Origin: Bacteroidetes bacterium GWE2_42_24
GTDB taxonomy: Bacteria; Bacteroidota; Bacteroidia; Bacteroidales; TTA-H9
Length of the DNA stretch: 64,000 bases
Assembly: GCA_001768515.1 (NCBI GenBank)
Contig: MEOA01000003.1
Coordinates: 186,001-250,000, forward strand
Direction: 5' to 3'
Shown: piece by piece, positions 8,517-17,863 of the stretch
Numbering within the stretch: the first letter of the stretch is position 1
How the letters are laid out: the number at the start of each line of letters is the position of its first letter
Translations under genes and position numbers: made by a program
The notes under the pieces: generated by a model
Seen by the model: the letters and a program-made list of their open reading frames with translations, nothing else
Database searches by the model: none
Told to the model about the DNA's origin: nothing

Positions 8517-9611
8517 TTATTTTATTACTTCAGCAAGTTTCTTTTTCAAATCTTCACCCCGTAGGTTTTTAGCAATGATAATTCCTTCAGGATTCAGTAA
8601 AACGGAGTGCGGGATACTGTTTACACCATAAAGCTTTGCTGGTGCGCAGTTCCATCCCTTAATATCGCTTACATGTAGCCATGCCATATTATCATCCTTG
8701 ATTGCCTTGAGCCATTTTGAACGTTCATTGTCGAGTGATACGCCGAGAATGACGAGACCTTTTGGATTGAACTCAGCATAAGCAGCAACCATGTTGGGGT
8801 TTTCAGCCCTGCAGGGACCGCACCATGATGCCCAGAAATCGATGAGGACGAACTTTCCTTTGAGTGAAGAAAGACTCAGGGGATTGCCGACGGTATCGTT
8901 AAGGGTGAAATCGGGGGCAGGCTTGCCAATAGCTACATTGTGCAGAATTTCACTACGTTCTTTAAGTTTTTTTACGTATATGTTTTCCGTAATTTCGACT
9001 CCGAAAGTACCGATGATTGAATCAAGTTGCATATCGCTAAGGTCGAAAATTAACTCACGTCTTACGAGGTAAGGAGCCACAGCTGAATGACTGTTTTCGG
9101 CAATAAAAGTTTTTAATTTGGTCTTGTTTTCTTTATCGGCTGCTTCAAACTGTGCATAAATTTCTTTTTGTTTTATGCTGTCTCCATTGGCTTCAGCGTT
9201 TGCGTATTCCTGATATAACTGAGCCGATAGTTTTTCAAAATCACGTTTGCCGGCGAGATGCTTGTTGTAAACATCCTGTGTAGGTCCCCCGGTTATGGAA
9301 GCCTGTTTAAGGCTATCAATCTTTCCGGTCACCTGTATGGTCGCATTTTCAAGGAAAAGGTTGAGGGTTCCTGCTGATTTGGTAAAGGTGATGTAGATCA
9401 TTTCGGGGTCAGCTTTTTCACCGGTAAAAGTGAAAGAGTTTTCTGTGATAGTCGTAGTATCGATGGCCAACAATCCTGTGTCGGTTGCTATTTGCATAAT
9501 AGCCTGACCATCAGCTAGTCCTTCGATGGTGGCAGTTAGTTTAAATGTGTCAGGTCTGCCGCAGGCAGCAGCAATAAACAAGATGAAAAGGAATTGGTAT
9601 AGCTTTCGCAT
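8517..9611 (-). CDS. TlpA/ResA-type thiol-disulfide oxidoreductase lipoprotein with DUF4369 domain
   Basis: 364 aa. Lipoprotein signal with Cys17 (IAAAC). Residues about 22-120 resemble DUF4369, a beta-rich N-terminal part common in Bacteroidota redox lipoproteins (ATIEGLADGQAIM, LENATIQVTGKID). A helical linker follows. From about 230 there is a thioredoxin fold with WASWCGPC (Cys264 and Cys267) and a cis-proline loop near Pro334 (SIPH). Such proteins reduce disulfides outside the cytoplasmic membrane, for example in cytochrome c maturation or stress response; the partner is unknown. It appears monocistronic. Confidence 0.9.
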   Translation of the reverse strand: MRKLYQFLFILFIAAACGRPDTFKLTATIEGLADGQAIMQIATDTGLLAIDTTTITENSFTFTGEKADPEMIYITFTKSAGTLNLFLENATIQVTGKIDSLKQASITGGPTQDVYNKHLAGKRDFEKLSAQLYQEYANAEANGDSIKQKEIYAQFEAADKENKTKLKTFIAENSHSAVAPYLVRRELIFDLSDMQLDSIIGTFGVEITENIYVKKLKERSEILHNVAIGKPAPDFTLNDTVGNPLSLSSLKGKFVLIDFWASWCGPCRAENPNMVAAYAEFNPKGLVILGVSLDNERSKWLKAIKDDNMAWLHVSDIKGWNCAPAKLYGVNSIPHSVLLNPEGIIIAKNLRGEDLKKKLAEVIK

Positions 9612-9967
9612 TTTTATTGAAATTAAAGTGGATGTTTTATTTCTTTTTGCAAAGAAAGAAATAATTCCGATTCAGATAACACTTCGTTAAAATGTTGGCC
9701 TTTATACCTGGTGGACTTTCATTTCCGAAAGAAGTTCAGAAAGGGGGCAATGCTTTTTGAATCAGTGTGTCATTCAAGACAATGAGGTTCTCCAAATCAG
9801 GCACCTGACTAATATCATTCCCTTCTCCTTTAAATTGGGAATACCTGATGTTCTGCTGTCTGGAATTCTCACTTTCGGGGCTATCACAGAGCGAAGTGGT
9901 CAAGTTTTATTGTATGCATGATTCTATACTCAGTCGGTAAAGGCAGAAACAATGGTGAAGCTGTTTT
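9612..9967. other. Gene-free stretch of 356 bases
   Basis: No gene, clear terminator or repeat is visible. It separates the TlpA-like gene from the end of the rhomboid gene; the 5' control region of the former must lie here. The best -7 candidate, TTTCTTTG on the minus strand, deviates from consensus. Confidence 0.5.
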
Positions 9968-10630
9968 TTAAGGGTAATCCTGTAGGTTTTGGTTTGCTCC
10001 TTCCTGATAATTCACGTTATCACCTTCATTATCATCATCTTCCCAAATGTATTCAGCTTTTTGAGGCCCTTCTCCCCGAAACCAGATAGCAGCGATCACG
10101 CCAGTGATTAAACCACTGAGATGGGATTCCCAGGAAATGTTTTGACCCGGGAAGAACTGAGGAAAGATGCCCCAGACCATGCTGCCATATAAAAATGTAA
10201 CGAGAAGAGTGAGAGCCATCAGTCCGGGGTTTCGCTTGATGAGGCCACTCACGAAGTGAAAGGCGGCCAAGGCATACACAACACCACTGGCACCGATGTG
10301 AACCGAAAAACGAGCCATAAGCCATACCAGAAAACCTGTAAATACCCATGAAAGGATCATTACTATGTTTGCAACTTTTGGATAGAAAAGGTAAAGCATG
10401 CTACCCAGGAACAGGAACGGGACTGAGTTGGAAAATAAGTGCTTGAAATTGGCATGAAGGAGTGGGGCCGTTAAAATCCCTGTGAGACCTTCGATGTTCA
10501 AGGGACGGATGCCCCAGTGGGCAAAGCTGATACTCAGTTGCCATTCAGTAATTTTTATCAGCCACATCACAGCAAGCAATATTCCAGGAATGGTCATGCT
10601 TTCCAGAATTTTCTTTTTCTCAGTATCCAT
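9968..10630 (-). CDS. Rhomboid family intramembrane serine protease
   Basis: 220 aa polytopic inner-membrane protein. The catalytic dyad is visible: Ser115 in GASG and His170 in SHLSG of the last core segment. The loop after the first segment (LLHANFKHLFSNS) carries the conserved His-Asn region. A charged, Asn/Glu-rich tail of about 35 residues follows the core. Rhomboids cut membrane proteins within or near the bilayer; the substrate is unknown. It begins 27 bases after the POT transporter stop and is probably cotranscribed with it. Confidence 0.9.
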   Translation of the reverse strand: MDTEKKKILESMTIPGILLAVMWLIKITEWQLSISFAHWGIRPLNIEGLTGILTAPLLHANFKHLFSNSVPFLFLGSMLYLFYPKVANIVMILSWVFTGFLVWLMARFSVHIGASGVVYALAAFHFVSGLIKRNPGLMALTLLVTFLYGSMVWGIFPQFFPGQNISWESHLSGLITGVIAAIWFRGEGPQKAEYIWEDDDNEGDNVNYQEGANQNLQDYP

Positions 10631-10657
10631 TCTGATAAATTGTTAATCAGCAGAAAT

Positions 10658-12103
10658 TTAGATTTTTCTGCGTAAGATTAGCCGGTCATACAAGAACAGT
10701 GCCGCGAAGGTAAATACGCCAATTCCGGTAAAAACTATCCAGATGTTACCAGGCTGATATGTGTCCCAAAGGTATTGCGTGAGTTGTTGCTTATTCATCC
10801 CCATCATCGAGGCAACTGCCTCAGTATACTGGGTTTGGGAGAATCCTTCCCCTATGGCAGGGAGATCAAGACCACGGGATGCAACTTCGCGCTGAAGGAG
10901 TGTCATTTTGTCCGACATGATCTGATACAAATCTCCGGAGAGAAATCCGGCAGCAAGGTTTCCCAACGCCAGCGGAATATAACTGCAGCCCATATAAAGT
11001 GCTACTTTCCCTTCGGGAGCAATGCGTCCTATGTATTCGGTTACTTTAGGTGAGGTGGTCATTTCGCCCAATCCGAAGATAAGGATGCTAAAGAACAGGA
11101 AGAAAGGGTTGTTGAAGGCAAACATCAATCCGATGCCAAGGGAGGCAATCAGGATGCCCGACATCATGGTGCTCAGTGGTTTGAAGCGCATAACAAATCC
11201 TGATACAACTACCTGGAACAATACAATAAACATAGCATCCATGTTGGTAAGCATCTCAGGGTTGATTATTCCTTCAGGTGTTCCTACTGCTCCTGCAAAG
11301 CCTGGTGAAATTCCATGGAGCCAGTTGTATATTAGTGAGGTATCCATCCATTGGCCGATATAGACAGGCAAACTGTAGAACAATTGGAGATACATGGACC
11401 AAAAACCGGCAATGATGATCAGGAAAACCGTGAATTTAATATCTGTTACAACCCTTGCTACATTCTTTATGATAGTTTTCATTTCAGTAAGAACCGATTC
11501 TGCCTTTCTTGATGAGGGCGGTTCGGTGTAAAACAAAAGCATCAGGAGGTTCAAACCGATGATGACTGCGGAGACGTAAAATACATAATTCCAGTTGAAA
11601 ACTCTTAGTTTACTGGCAATAACAGGACCGATAAAGGCCCCGATGTTCACGATCATATAGAAGATACCGAAGCCAAGGCCAGAATTTGTTGCATCGGTTG
11701 TACGGGCAATTGTAGCGCTGATAACAGGTTTGAAGAGTGCCCCGCCAATAGCGATGATGACGAACACACTATAAACCGACCAGAATGTTGTGACCCGGCT
11801 CATTAAGAAGTACCCGATAAGGAGTACTACAAAAGAGACAGCAAGTACCCTTTTATAGCCAAGGCGATCGGCCAGTGCTCCGGTAAAGATGGGAAGGAGG
11901 TATAGCATAAAAGTGACCGTTCCCATTATCTGGCCTTTTTCTGACTGGCTGAATCCTAACGCACCCTTATCGGTTGGGAGGGTAATATACAGCGCAAGAA
12001 CCATAAACATACCATACCATGCCCATCGTTCCATCAACTCCATGATATTGGCAATCCAAAATGTTCGGGGAAACCGGCTTAAAATTGATTCTGTTTTTTT
12101 CAT
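10658..12103 (-). CDS. POT-family (proton-coupled oligopeptide) MFS transporter
   Basis: 481 aa with about 12-14 membrane segments. Family signatures are the ExxER motif of helix 1 (ELMERWAWYGM) and FYMIVNIGAFIGP in helix 5, which matches the POT signature FYxxINxG. The A-loop GALADRLGYKRVL is the general MFS motif. Most POT proteins import di- and tripeptides with protons; other substrates are possible. The rhomboid gene follows in the same direction. Confidence 0.83.
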   Translation of the reverse strand: MKKTESILSRFPRTFWIANIMELMERWAWYGMFMVLALYITLPTDKGALGFSQSEKGQIMGTVTFMLYLLPIFTGALADRLGYKRVLAVSFVVLLIGYFLMSRVTTFWSVYSVFVIIAIGGALFKPVISATIARTTDATNSGLGFGIFYMIVNIGAFIGPVIASKLRVFNWNYVFYVSAVIIGLNLLMLLFYTEPPSSRKAESVLTEMKTIIKNVARVVTDIKFTVFLIIIAGFWSMYLQLFYSLPVYIGQWMDTSLIYNWLHGISPGFAGAVGTPEGIINPEMLTNMDAMFIVLFQVVVSGFVMRFKPLSTMMSGILIASLGIGLMFAFNNPFFLFFSILIFGLGEMTTSPKVTEYIGRIAPEGKVALYMGCSYIPLALGNLAAGFLSGDLYQIMSDKMTLLQREVASRGLDLPAIGEGFSQTQYTEAVASMMGMNKQQLTQYLWDTYQPGNIWIVFTGIGVFTFAALFLYDRLILRRKI

Positions 12104-12110
12104 AGAAGAT

Positions 12111-12155
12111 AAAAATGGCCGTCTGTTAGTTTAAAACTATCAGACGGCCATTTGT
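12111..12155 (-). terminator. Strong hairpin terminator after the small lipoprotein gene
   Basis: A 13-bp perfect stem: AAATGGCCGTCTG at 12113-12125 pairs with CAGACGGCCATTT at 12141-12153, with five T following on the minus strand. It lies between the stop at 12177 and the POT gene start. Confidence 0.85.
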
Positions 12156-12176
12156 TTAATTTTTATTCGGGGACTG

Positions 12177-12584
12177 TTATTGAAGAGAGTACTCAATGGC
12201 AATCCGATTGGTATCACAGACGATAGGTGTAGGACAGGTGTCGGTCATAGCTACTTTTAGTGAATCATTAACATATATCGCCAGCGAAAAGTATGCGCTG
12301 TCGCGTACAGTGAAAGCCTCCAGAAACAACCGGTCAAAGGTAGTTCCATAGAACTCATAGGACCACTCCCTGATGGTATCGAAGTATTCGGAAACATGGT
12401 TTGAATATTTCGGATTCATATAAGTAATGTAAAAGTTGGAGGGAGACTCCAGATTGCTTGAAACAACATACTTGACCCTGTATATTTGTGTCGGACGGCT
12501 CACGTCTTCTTTGTTGCAAGAGATAATGATAACAGTTAGAAAAGCGATGAAACTTACAGCAATCAGCTTGTGAATATTTTTCAT
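12177..12584 (-). CDS. Small lipoprotein of unknown function
   Basis: 135 aa. Lipoprotein signal with hydrophobic core and lipobox ending IIISC (Cys23). The mature part is beta-rich: YRVKYVVSS, FYITYMNP, WSYEF and FSLAIYVND. This layout faintly recalls the MmpS-like small beta proteins, but I have no firm match. It has its own promoter (12610-12641) and terminator, so it is an independent unit. Confidence 0.7.
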   Translation of the reverse strand: MKNIHKLIAVSFIAFLTVIIISCNKEDVSRPTQIYRVKYVVSSNLESPSNFYITYMNPKYSNHVSEYFDTIREWSYEFYGTTFDRLFLEAFTVRDSAYFSLAIYVNDSLKVAMTDTCPTPIVCDTNRIAIEYSLQ

Positions 12585-12609
12585 TTTCCAATGGTTTTTC
12601 AGAACGTTA

Positions 12610-12641
12610 CAAACTTACATGATTTTTTAATTACAGCAAAA
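12610..12641 (-). promoter_or_regulatory. Complete promoter of the small lipoprotein gene
   Basis: On the minus strand, TTTG (12638-12641) and TAAGTTTG (12610-12617) are separated by 20 bp, matching the Bacteroidota sigma-ABfr-type consensus TTTG-N19-21-TAnnTTTG. Confidence 0.65.
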
Positions 12642-12802
12642 AAAATCCTCATCCTTTCTGCAATACGGTGTTGAATTATATTTGTTTCATTATTTATTCA
12701 AGAGAATTAAATGAATATGAGGTTTTAAGAGTGGCTTTGAGTGATGACTGTCATTTATAGTTGGTAATTTTTCAGATGTTTATGCCTGATATTGGATCAG
12801 CA

Positions 12803-13762
12803 TTATTGTGCAATCGTCTGCTTTTCAGTTTCAGAGGATGTGGAGATATATGGCTCAATTTTCCGAAAGAGTTCTTCATACATTGGTTTAAGTGCACGAA
12901 GGTCATTTTTAGATTTGAATCCTTTTTGTTTATCTCTTTCCTGACAGATGATTTTGACCATGTAATATTCCAAATAGGGGTGTTTCAACAGTTCCCGGAA
13001 TGTAGCTGTATTTATGTTGATCTTTCTGATCAGAGAGGTATCAATCAAAACCATGGAGTCAATTTGATGAAATCGTATGGTGTCCATACCGAAAACATCC
13101 AATAGCTGCTCTTTTTTTACAAAGCCACCAAGTCTGTTGCGATACTTAATAATTCTGGAGGCAAATGCAGGCCCGATGCCGCTGATAGTAGTGAGGGTTG
13201 CCGAGTCAGCACCATTGATTTCAATAGGTACTGACGTTTTAAACACAGGCCATTTTATACGGGTAGAACTCGCCGAGTCAACAGGCCAGGGTGTTGTCTG
13301 TGGGATGTTAATAAAAGGTTCCAGCCTTCTGTAGTCGTTGGAATCAAGACAATACAATTTAGCTACATCTTCTTTTTTATAAAATTTTCCGCCGCTGGTC
13401 ATGTAATTTCTGATAGATCTAACCTGTCCATTGTTAAGACCAAGTTTTTTCCATCCTGCTTCATCGATGGTGTTGGGATTGAATTTAAAAAGGGTTGGTG
13501 TTTCTGATCGATCATAAATTTCTGAAGCAAATCGGTTGGGCTTATTAACCCAAGTTGTCATGCTTTTCTTTCTTGTTTTAAGAAATTCCGCAGCCTCGGC
13601 CTTGTATTGTTTTTCTAAGTCTTTGTCATCTGATTTCTTAATTTGTGCTGGTGGCCACCACCAATCGGCTGTGGCGGCTGCAAGGAGTAAAATGAGCAGT
13701 AATGCAATTCCGCGCTGTTGTCTGCGATTGAATGAAAGAAACTGTTTGATAAGGTTTTTCAT
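12803..13762 (-). CDS. ComEA-like helix-hairpin-helix DNA-binding membrane protein
   Basis: 319 aa. The basic N-terminus and one membrane anchor (about 18-33) are followed by a charged linker and three helix-hairpin-helix units: about 90-150 (GLNNGQVRSIRNYM), about 180-235 (ISGIGPAFASRIIKYRNRLGG) and about 250-310 (ININTATFRELLKHPYL). The middle unit is the classic ComEA form. ComEA proteins bind incoming DNA at the membrane during transformation; in Bacteroidota these proteins are widespread and the role is not firmly tested. No other competence gene is adjacent. Confidence 0.8.
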   Translation of the reverse strand: MKNLIKQFLSFNRRQQRGIALLLILLLAAATADWWWPPAQIKKSDDKDLEKQYKAEAAEFLKTRKKSMTTWVNKPNRFASEIYDRSETPTLFKFNPNTIDEAGWKKLGLNNGQVRSIRNYMTSGGKFYKKEDVAKLYCLDSNDYRRLEPFINIPQTTPWPVDSASSTRIKWPVFKTSVPIEINGADSATLTTISGIGPAFASRIIKYRNRLGGFVKKEQLLDVFGMDTIRFHQIDSMVLIDTSLIRKININTATFRELLKHPYLEYYMVKIICQERDKQKGFKSKNDLRALKPMYEELFRKIEPYISTSSETEKQTIAQ

Positions 13763-13901
13763 AATTCAACGAATCTGTTGAGGAATTGTTTCTTGAATAA
13801 GCCATTGGTCGATTAATCAATGCTGTGGACGACGGCTGGCTAACTGGCTGTTGAAACTTTTTTCATGGAATACTGTTACATAATGATTCAATTCCAAAAA
13901 T

Positions 13902-14360
13902 ATGAAATTATTTTTCTCATTATCAACTTTTATTATCACCTTCTTTCTGACATTCACAGGGGTTCAGGCTCAAAAAAAATCAACCGACATCATTGGCTTT
14001 TGGCTAAATGAGGATGGAGATGCCAAAATTGAAGTATTCAACAAAGGCGGGAAATATTGCGGTAAGCTGGTATGGCTGAAAACCCCGATAGATACTGATA
14101 CTAAGAAGCCCAAGCTCGATAAGCACAATCCTGTTGCCTCGCTCAAAACACGCCCTTTGTTGAGTCTTGAAATACTTACCGGGTTTGTGTTTGATGGCGA
14201 TGATGAATGGAATGACGGTAAAATTTATGATCCTAAAACCGGAAAGACATATAGTTGTCTGATTAAATTCGAGTCGCCCGATAAGTTAAAAATCAGAGGA
14301 TATATTGGCGTGTCCTGGGTAGGTAAAACTACAATGTGGACCCGTGCAACGGCTCCTTGA
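13902..14360 (+). CDS. DUF2147 domain secreted protein
   Basis: 152 aa with a signal peptide ending near VQAQ. The mature part starts with IIGFWLNEDGDAKIEVF and ends with LKIRGYIGVSWVGKTTMWTR, the two hallmarks of DUF2147, a small lipocalin-like periplasmic domain. The function of the family is unknown. It precedes the FadL-type gene by 130 bases on the same strand. Confidence 0.85.
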   Translation: MKLFFSLSTFIITFFLTFTGVQAQKKSTDIIGFWLNEDGDAKIEVFNKGGKYCGKLVWLKTPIDTDTKKPKLDKHNPVASLKTRPLLSLEILTGFVFDGDDEWNDGKIYDPKTGKTYSCLIKFESPDKLKIRGYIGVSWVGKTTMWTRATAP

Positions 14361-14489
14361 TGACCAGTTATAATTAAAATTTCAATTTGCTTCCGATGAA
14401 TATTTTACAGGTTATCGGAACGTATCTGTTTGAATGTCATTTTTTCTTTTCTTTGCACTGACGAATTATTAACCAAAAAAGTTCTTTTT

Positions 14490-15704
14490 ATGCGAAAGAC
14501 TCTTCTTGTACTGTCATGCTTTGGCATGATGGCTACTACCGTGTTGGCCGGCGGTTATCAGGTCAGGCTTCAGGGAGCTCGTCAAACCGGGATGGGTTTG
14601 ATTGGAACTCCTTTAGCTTTTGGATCAAGTTCAATTTTCTATAATCCCGGCGCAATGGGTTTCAGTAAATCGCGCTTCGATTTCACGGTAGGAGGTAGTG
14701 CGATTATTTCTCGTATGTCCTTCCAATCAATTAATTCTGATTACACAGCTAAAACTGACAATCCTGTCAGTCCACCCTTCTTTGCTTACGGTCAGGCAAA
14801 AATAACCGACAGACTTACTGCGGGTATTGGAGTGTACACTCCTTATGGTAGTAAAAGCGTATGGCCTGACGATTGGAAAGGCCGCTACCTGATTCAGAAC
14901 ATCTCTCTTCAGGCTATTTATATCCAACCGACTGTAAGTTATAAAGTGACTGACTGGATGGGTTTTGGAGCGGGGCTGGTATATGTACATGGTAAAGTTG
15001 AACTTGAGAAGGGCGTCCCTTATAACGAGGGATCAAAAGCAAATTTAAAAGGTTCGGCAAACAATCTGGGTTTTAATGTTGGTGTGTTTGCCAGACCAAC
15101 TGAAAAACTCAGCATTGGTATCGACTATCGTTCGCACGTCGACGCAAAAGTTGAAGGTGGTGATGCTACCTTCACGATTCCTGCTGGTGTTTCCTCATTG
15201 ATTCCTGCAACTAACAAGTTTGATGCGTCTCTTCCTCTTCCCGCAAACCTTGATATCGGTATCGCCTATCAGGTAACTGATAAGTTGTTACTGGCTGTGG
15301 AATTTGACTATGTTTTTTGGGGAAAATATGATTCTATCAGTTTTACTTTTGCCCAGTCAGGTAACATACTTAGCTCTGTTAATCCCAGAATGTATAGTGA
15401 TAGGTTGATCCCGCGAATTGGTGCCGAATATTCCCTGAATGATAAGCTACAGTTCAGACTGGGCGCTTATTATGACCAGACACCTACCAGTGAAGATTAT
15501 TTTAATCCGGAAACCGTAAGCCTTAATACAATCGCTGTTTCCTGCGGTGTTACATATAAGCCCATCGAGAATTTGCGGATTGATTTTTCATATCTACAGC
15601 TCCATGGCCTGGAAAGTGAGCGGGCATACCTGCCAGCTAATTTTACTGGCAAGTATCGCAGCTTTACTGCGATCCCTGGAATCGGTATCAATTATAGTTT
15701 CTAA
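14490..15704 (+). CDS. OmpP1/FadL/TodX-type outer-membrane transport protein
   Basis: 404 aa. The open frame starts at 14430, but the signal peptide MRKTLLVLSCFGMM...VLAGG begins at the ATG at 14490. The sequence starting GGYQVRLQGARQTGMGLIGTPLAFGSSSIFYNPGAMGF is the FadL plug signature, followed by a 14-strand-type barrel ending in YSF. FadL channels take up long-chain fatty acids and other hydrophobic compounds by lateral diffusion. An SGNH-hydrolase lipoprotein begins 19 bases downstream, suggesting that lipids are cleaved and taken up together. Confidence 0.9.
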   Translation: MRKTLLVLSCFGMMATTVLAGGYQVRLQGARQTGMGLIGTPLAFGSSSIFYNPGAMGFSKSRFDFTVGGSAIISRMSFQSINSDYTAKTDNPVSPPFFAYGQAKITDRLTAGIGVYTPYGSKSVWPDDWKGRYLIQNISLQAIYIQPTVSYKVTDWMGFGAGLVYVHGKVELEKGVPYNEGSKANLKGSANNLGFNVGVFARPTEKLSIGIDYRSHVDAKVEGGDATFTIPAGVSSLIPATNKFDASLPLPANLDIGIAYQVTDKLLLAVEFDYVFWGKYDSISFTFAQSGNILSSVNPRMYSDRLIPRIGAEYSLNDKLQFRLGAYYDQTPTSEDYFNPETVSLNTIAVSCGVTYKPIENLRIDFSYLQLHGLESERAYLPANFTGKYRSFTAIPGIGINYSF

Positions 15705-15723
15705 CCTTAACAGTCCATCGATT

Positions 15724-17115
15724 ATGAAAACAAGAATTTTAATATTTGCCATATTTTCTGTGGTGCTGGTAGCATGTCAGCCTGAAATCGACGAATTTCA
15801 GGCAAGTAAGGGCAATGCCGATTTTACTAAATATGTCGCCATAGGTAATTCCCTTACCTCAGGTTATGCCGATGCTGCGCTATATCATTCTGCGCAGGCC
15901 AACTCATACCCCGCCATCATGGCAGCTCAGTTCGCCAAGGTAGGCGGAGGAAATTTTATACAACCAGTTGTCAACAGCGAATACGGCGTTCTGTCTGGTA
16001 AAAGAGTGTTAGATTTTGCTGCCGACTGTAAAGGTGTTGTCGGACTTTCACCTGTTCCTGCAACTGGTACACCAGAAGGCTTGGCTCATGTTGGTTATGC
16101 TGTTAATAATTTTGGAGTTCCTGGTGCTAAGTCATATCACCTGTTGGCCCAGAACTATGGAAACCCTGCTGGTTTGGTTACTACTCCCATGACAGCCAAC
16201 CCTTACTTCGTTCGGTTTGCCTCTTCACCTTCTATTAGTGTTATGGAGGATGTCATGGCGGCACAGGGAACCTTTTTTAGCCTTTGGGTCGGGAATAATG
16301 ATATACTTGGCTATGCAACAGCCGGTGGTGAGAACACTCAGGGAGATTCAATTACACCGGTCAATTTCTTTAGTGTGATATACAATGGACTTGTTAGTAC
16401 TCTGACTTCAACAGGTGCCAAAGGCGTGCTTGCCAATATTCCCGATATAACGGAAATACCTTTTTTTACAACAGTTACATATAATGGGTTGGTGCTTACT
16501 GCCGAGCAGGCTGTACAACTCAATGGTGCTTATGCACAGGTTGAGGCTTATCTGGCATCTATAGGTGTACCCTATCAGTATAACTTTAATTTTCAGGCAG
16601 GAGCAAATGCTTTTGTGATTGAGGACAGAAACTTTCCGATCGCTGCCTTACCTAAGGCATTGAAGGTCCGGCAGATTCAGCCTGGTGAACTGATCTTGCT
16701 GACTGTACCACAGGATTCGATGAAATGTTATGGAATGGGGTCGTTTAGTACAGCGGCTTTGATGCCATTTGGTATTCCTCAGAATTATGTACTGGATGCT
16801 CAGGAGGTAGCTATTATTAATAATGCTACTGCTGCTTACAATGTGGTGATTAAAGCCGCCGCTGAAAGTAAGGGACTTGCTTTAGCAGATATGAATTCCC
16901 ATCTACGGAATTTAAAGTCCGGATTGATTTACGATGGTCTGACCTTCACCACGACCTTTGTCACCGGTGGTGTGTTCTCGCTTGATGGCGTCCATTTAAA
17001 TCAACAGGGAGCTGCAGTGGTGGCCAACTTCTTCATTGATGCTATTAACAAAACCTACTCGGCCAGTGTACCAAAGGCCGAGGTTACGCAATACCCGGGA
17101 ATTTTATTCCCGTAG
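15724..17115 (+). CDS. SGNH/GDSL-type hydrolase lipoprotein
   Basis: 463 aa from the ATG at 15724; upstream in-frame starts overlap the FadL-type gene and lack a signal. Lipobox LVAC with Cys18. Catalytic blocks are VAIGNSLTSGYAD (Ser43), WVGNNDIL (block III Asn) and DGVHLNQQG near the C-terminus (Asp421, His424). It is therefore a probable esterase or lipase on the envelope. Cotranscription with the FadL-type channel 19 bases upstream suggests release of fatty acids for import. A terminator follows. Confidence 0.85.
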   Translation: MKTRILIFAIFSVVLVACQPEIDEFQASKGNADFTKYVAIGNSLTSGYADAALYHSAQANSYPAIMAAQFAKVGGGNFIQPVVNSEYGVLSGKRVLDFAADCKGVVGLSPVPATGTPEGLAHVGYAVNNFGVPGAKSYHLLAQNYGNPAGLVTTPMTANPYFVRFASSPSISVMEDVMAAQGTFFSLWVGNNDILGYATAGGENTQGDSITPVNFFSVIYNGLVSTLTSTGAKGVLANIPDITEIPFFTTVTYNGLVLTAEQAVQLNGAYAQVEAYLASIGVPYQYNFNFQAGANAFVIEDRNFPIAALPKALKVRQIQPGELILLTVPQDSMKCYGMGSFSTAALMPFGIPQNYVLDAQEVAIINNATAAYNVVIKAAAESKGLALADMNSHLRNLKSGLIYDGLTFTTTFVTGGVFSLDGVHLNQQGAAVVANFFIDAINKTYSASVPKAEVTQYPGILFP

Positions 17116-17150
17116 TAAGTTTTTTGTATTCAGGAAACATGAGATTAATA

Positions 17151-17182
17151 AAACCGGCCCGGTATTCCGTGGCCGTTTTTTA
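17151..17182 (+). terminator. Terminator after the SGNH hydrolase gene
   Basis: CGGCC at 17155-17159 and GGCCG at 17171-17175 form the stem, followed by six T at 17176-17181. It could also stop the converging HAD transcript. Confidence 0.75.
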
Positions 17183-17863
17183 TTTGATGATGAGTTCGGA
17201 GTTCTGTAGTCTTAAGCTGCTAAAATCTTCAACCTGCGGGACACCTGAGGGTAGTTGGTCGGGGCTGAATGTGGTTGTAAGAGCCAATACTTTCATTCCG
17301 GCCGATAAAGCAGCTTGTATTCCCATCGGGGCATCCTCGAAAACGAGGCAGCGGTTGGGGTGGATATTTAAATGAAGGGCGGTTTTCTGGAAGATTTCCG
17401 GGTCAGGTTTGCTTTTGGAGATGCCAGAAGCATCAATAACTATCTGAAAATAAGGTTTTAAATGACTTTCCGCGAGTGTGAATTCTACATTCTCAGTTGG
17501 GGCACTCGTAGCAAGCGCCAGAGGGATGCCCAACTGTCTAAGCGAATCGAGAAAGGCTGGTAATCCTTTGGTGGCTTTTACATGTCCAAGATATGATTCC
17601 CGGTAAAGTGACTCCTTTCTGGCTGCAAGTCTGTCCAGTTCTTTTTCGTTAATCTTACGGTTCATCATCTTTCCGAATATCTCCCGGTTGGTCGATCCAA
17701 AGGTGGCAAGCAATTCATCATTTGTGGCTTTAATGCCTTCCTCATCGCACAATCTGCGCCATGCCAGCATGTGATAATCGCGATTTGGAACGATTGTGCC
17801 ATCCATATCGAAGATAACAGCTTCGATTGTGCTGTCGTTAAATGTTATACAAGGACTATTCAT
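17180..17863 (-). CDS. HAD-family sugar phosphatase / beta-phosphoglucomutase-like
   Basis: 227 aa. Motif I is VIFDMDGTIVP with the nucleophile and general-acid Asp, motif II is ALATSAPTEN, the motif III lysine lies in ISKSKPDPEIF, and motif IV is VFEDAPMGIQAA. The helical cap (about 30-95) fits the beta-phosphoglucomutase/phosphatase subfamily. Likely substrates are small sugar phosphates. The ATG overlaps the end of the upstream Omp85-like gene by 8 bases, so translation is probably coupled. Confidence 0.88.
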   Translation of the reverse strand: MNSPCITFNDSTIEAVIFDMDGTIVPNRDYHMLAWRRLCDEEGIKATNDELLATFGSTNREIFGKMMNRKINEKELDRLAARKESLYRESYLGHVKATKGLPAFLDSLRQLGIPLALATSAPTENVEFTLAESHLKPYFQIVIDASGISKSKPDPEIFQKTALHLNIHPNRCLVFEDAPMGIQAALSAGMKVLALTTTFSPDQLPSGVPQVEDFSSLRLQNSELIIK

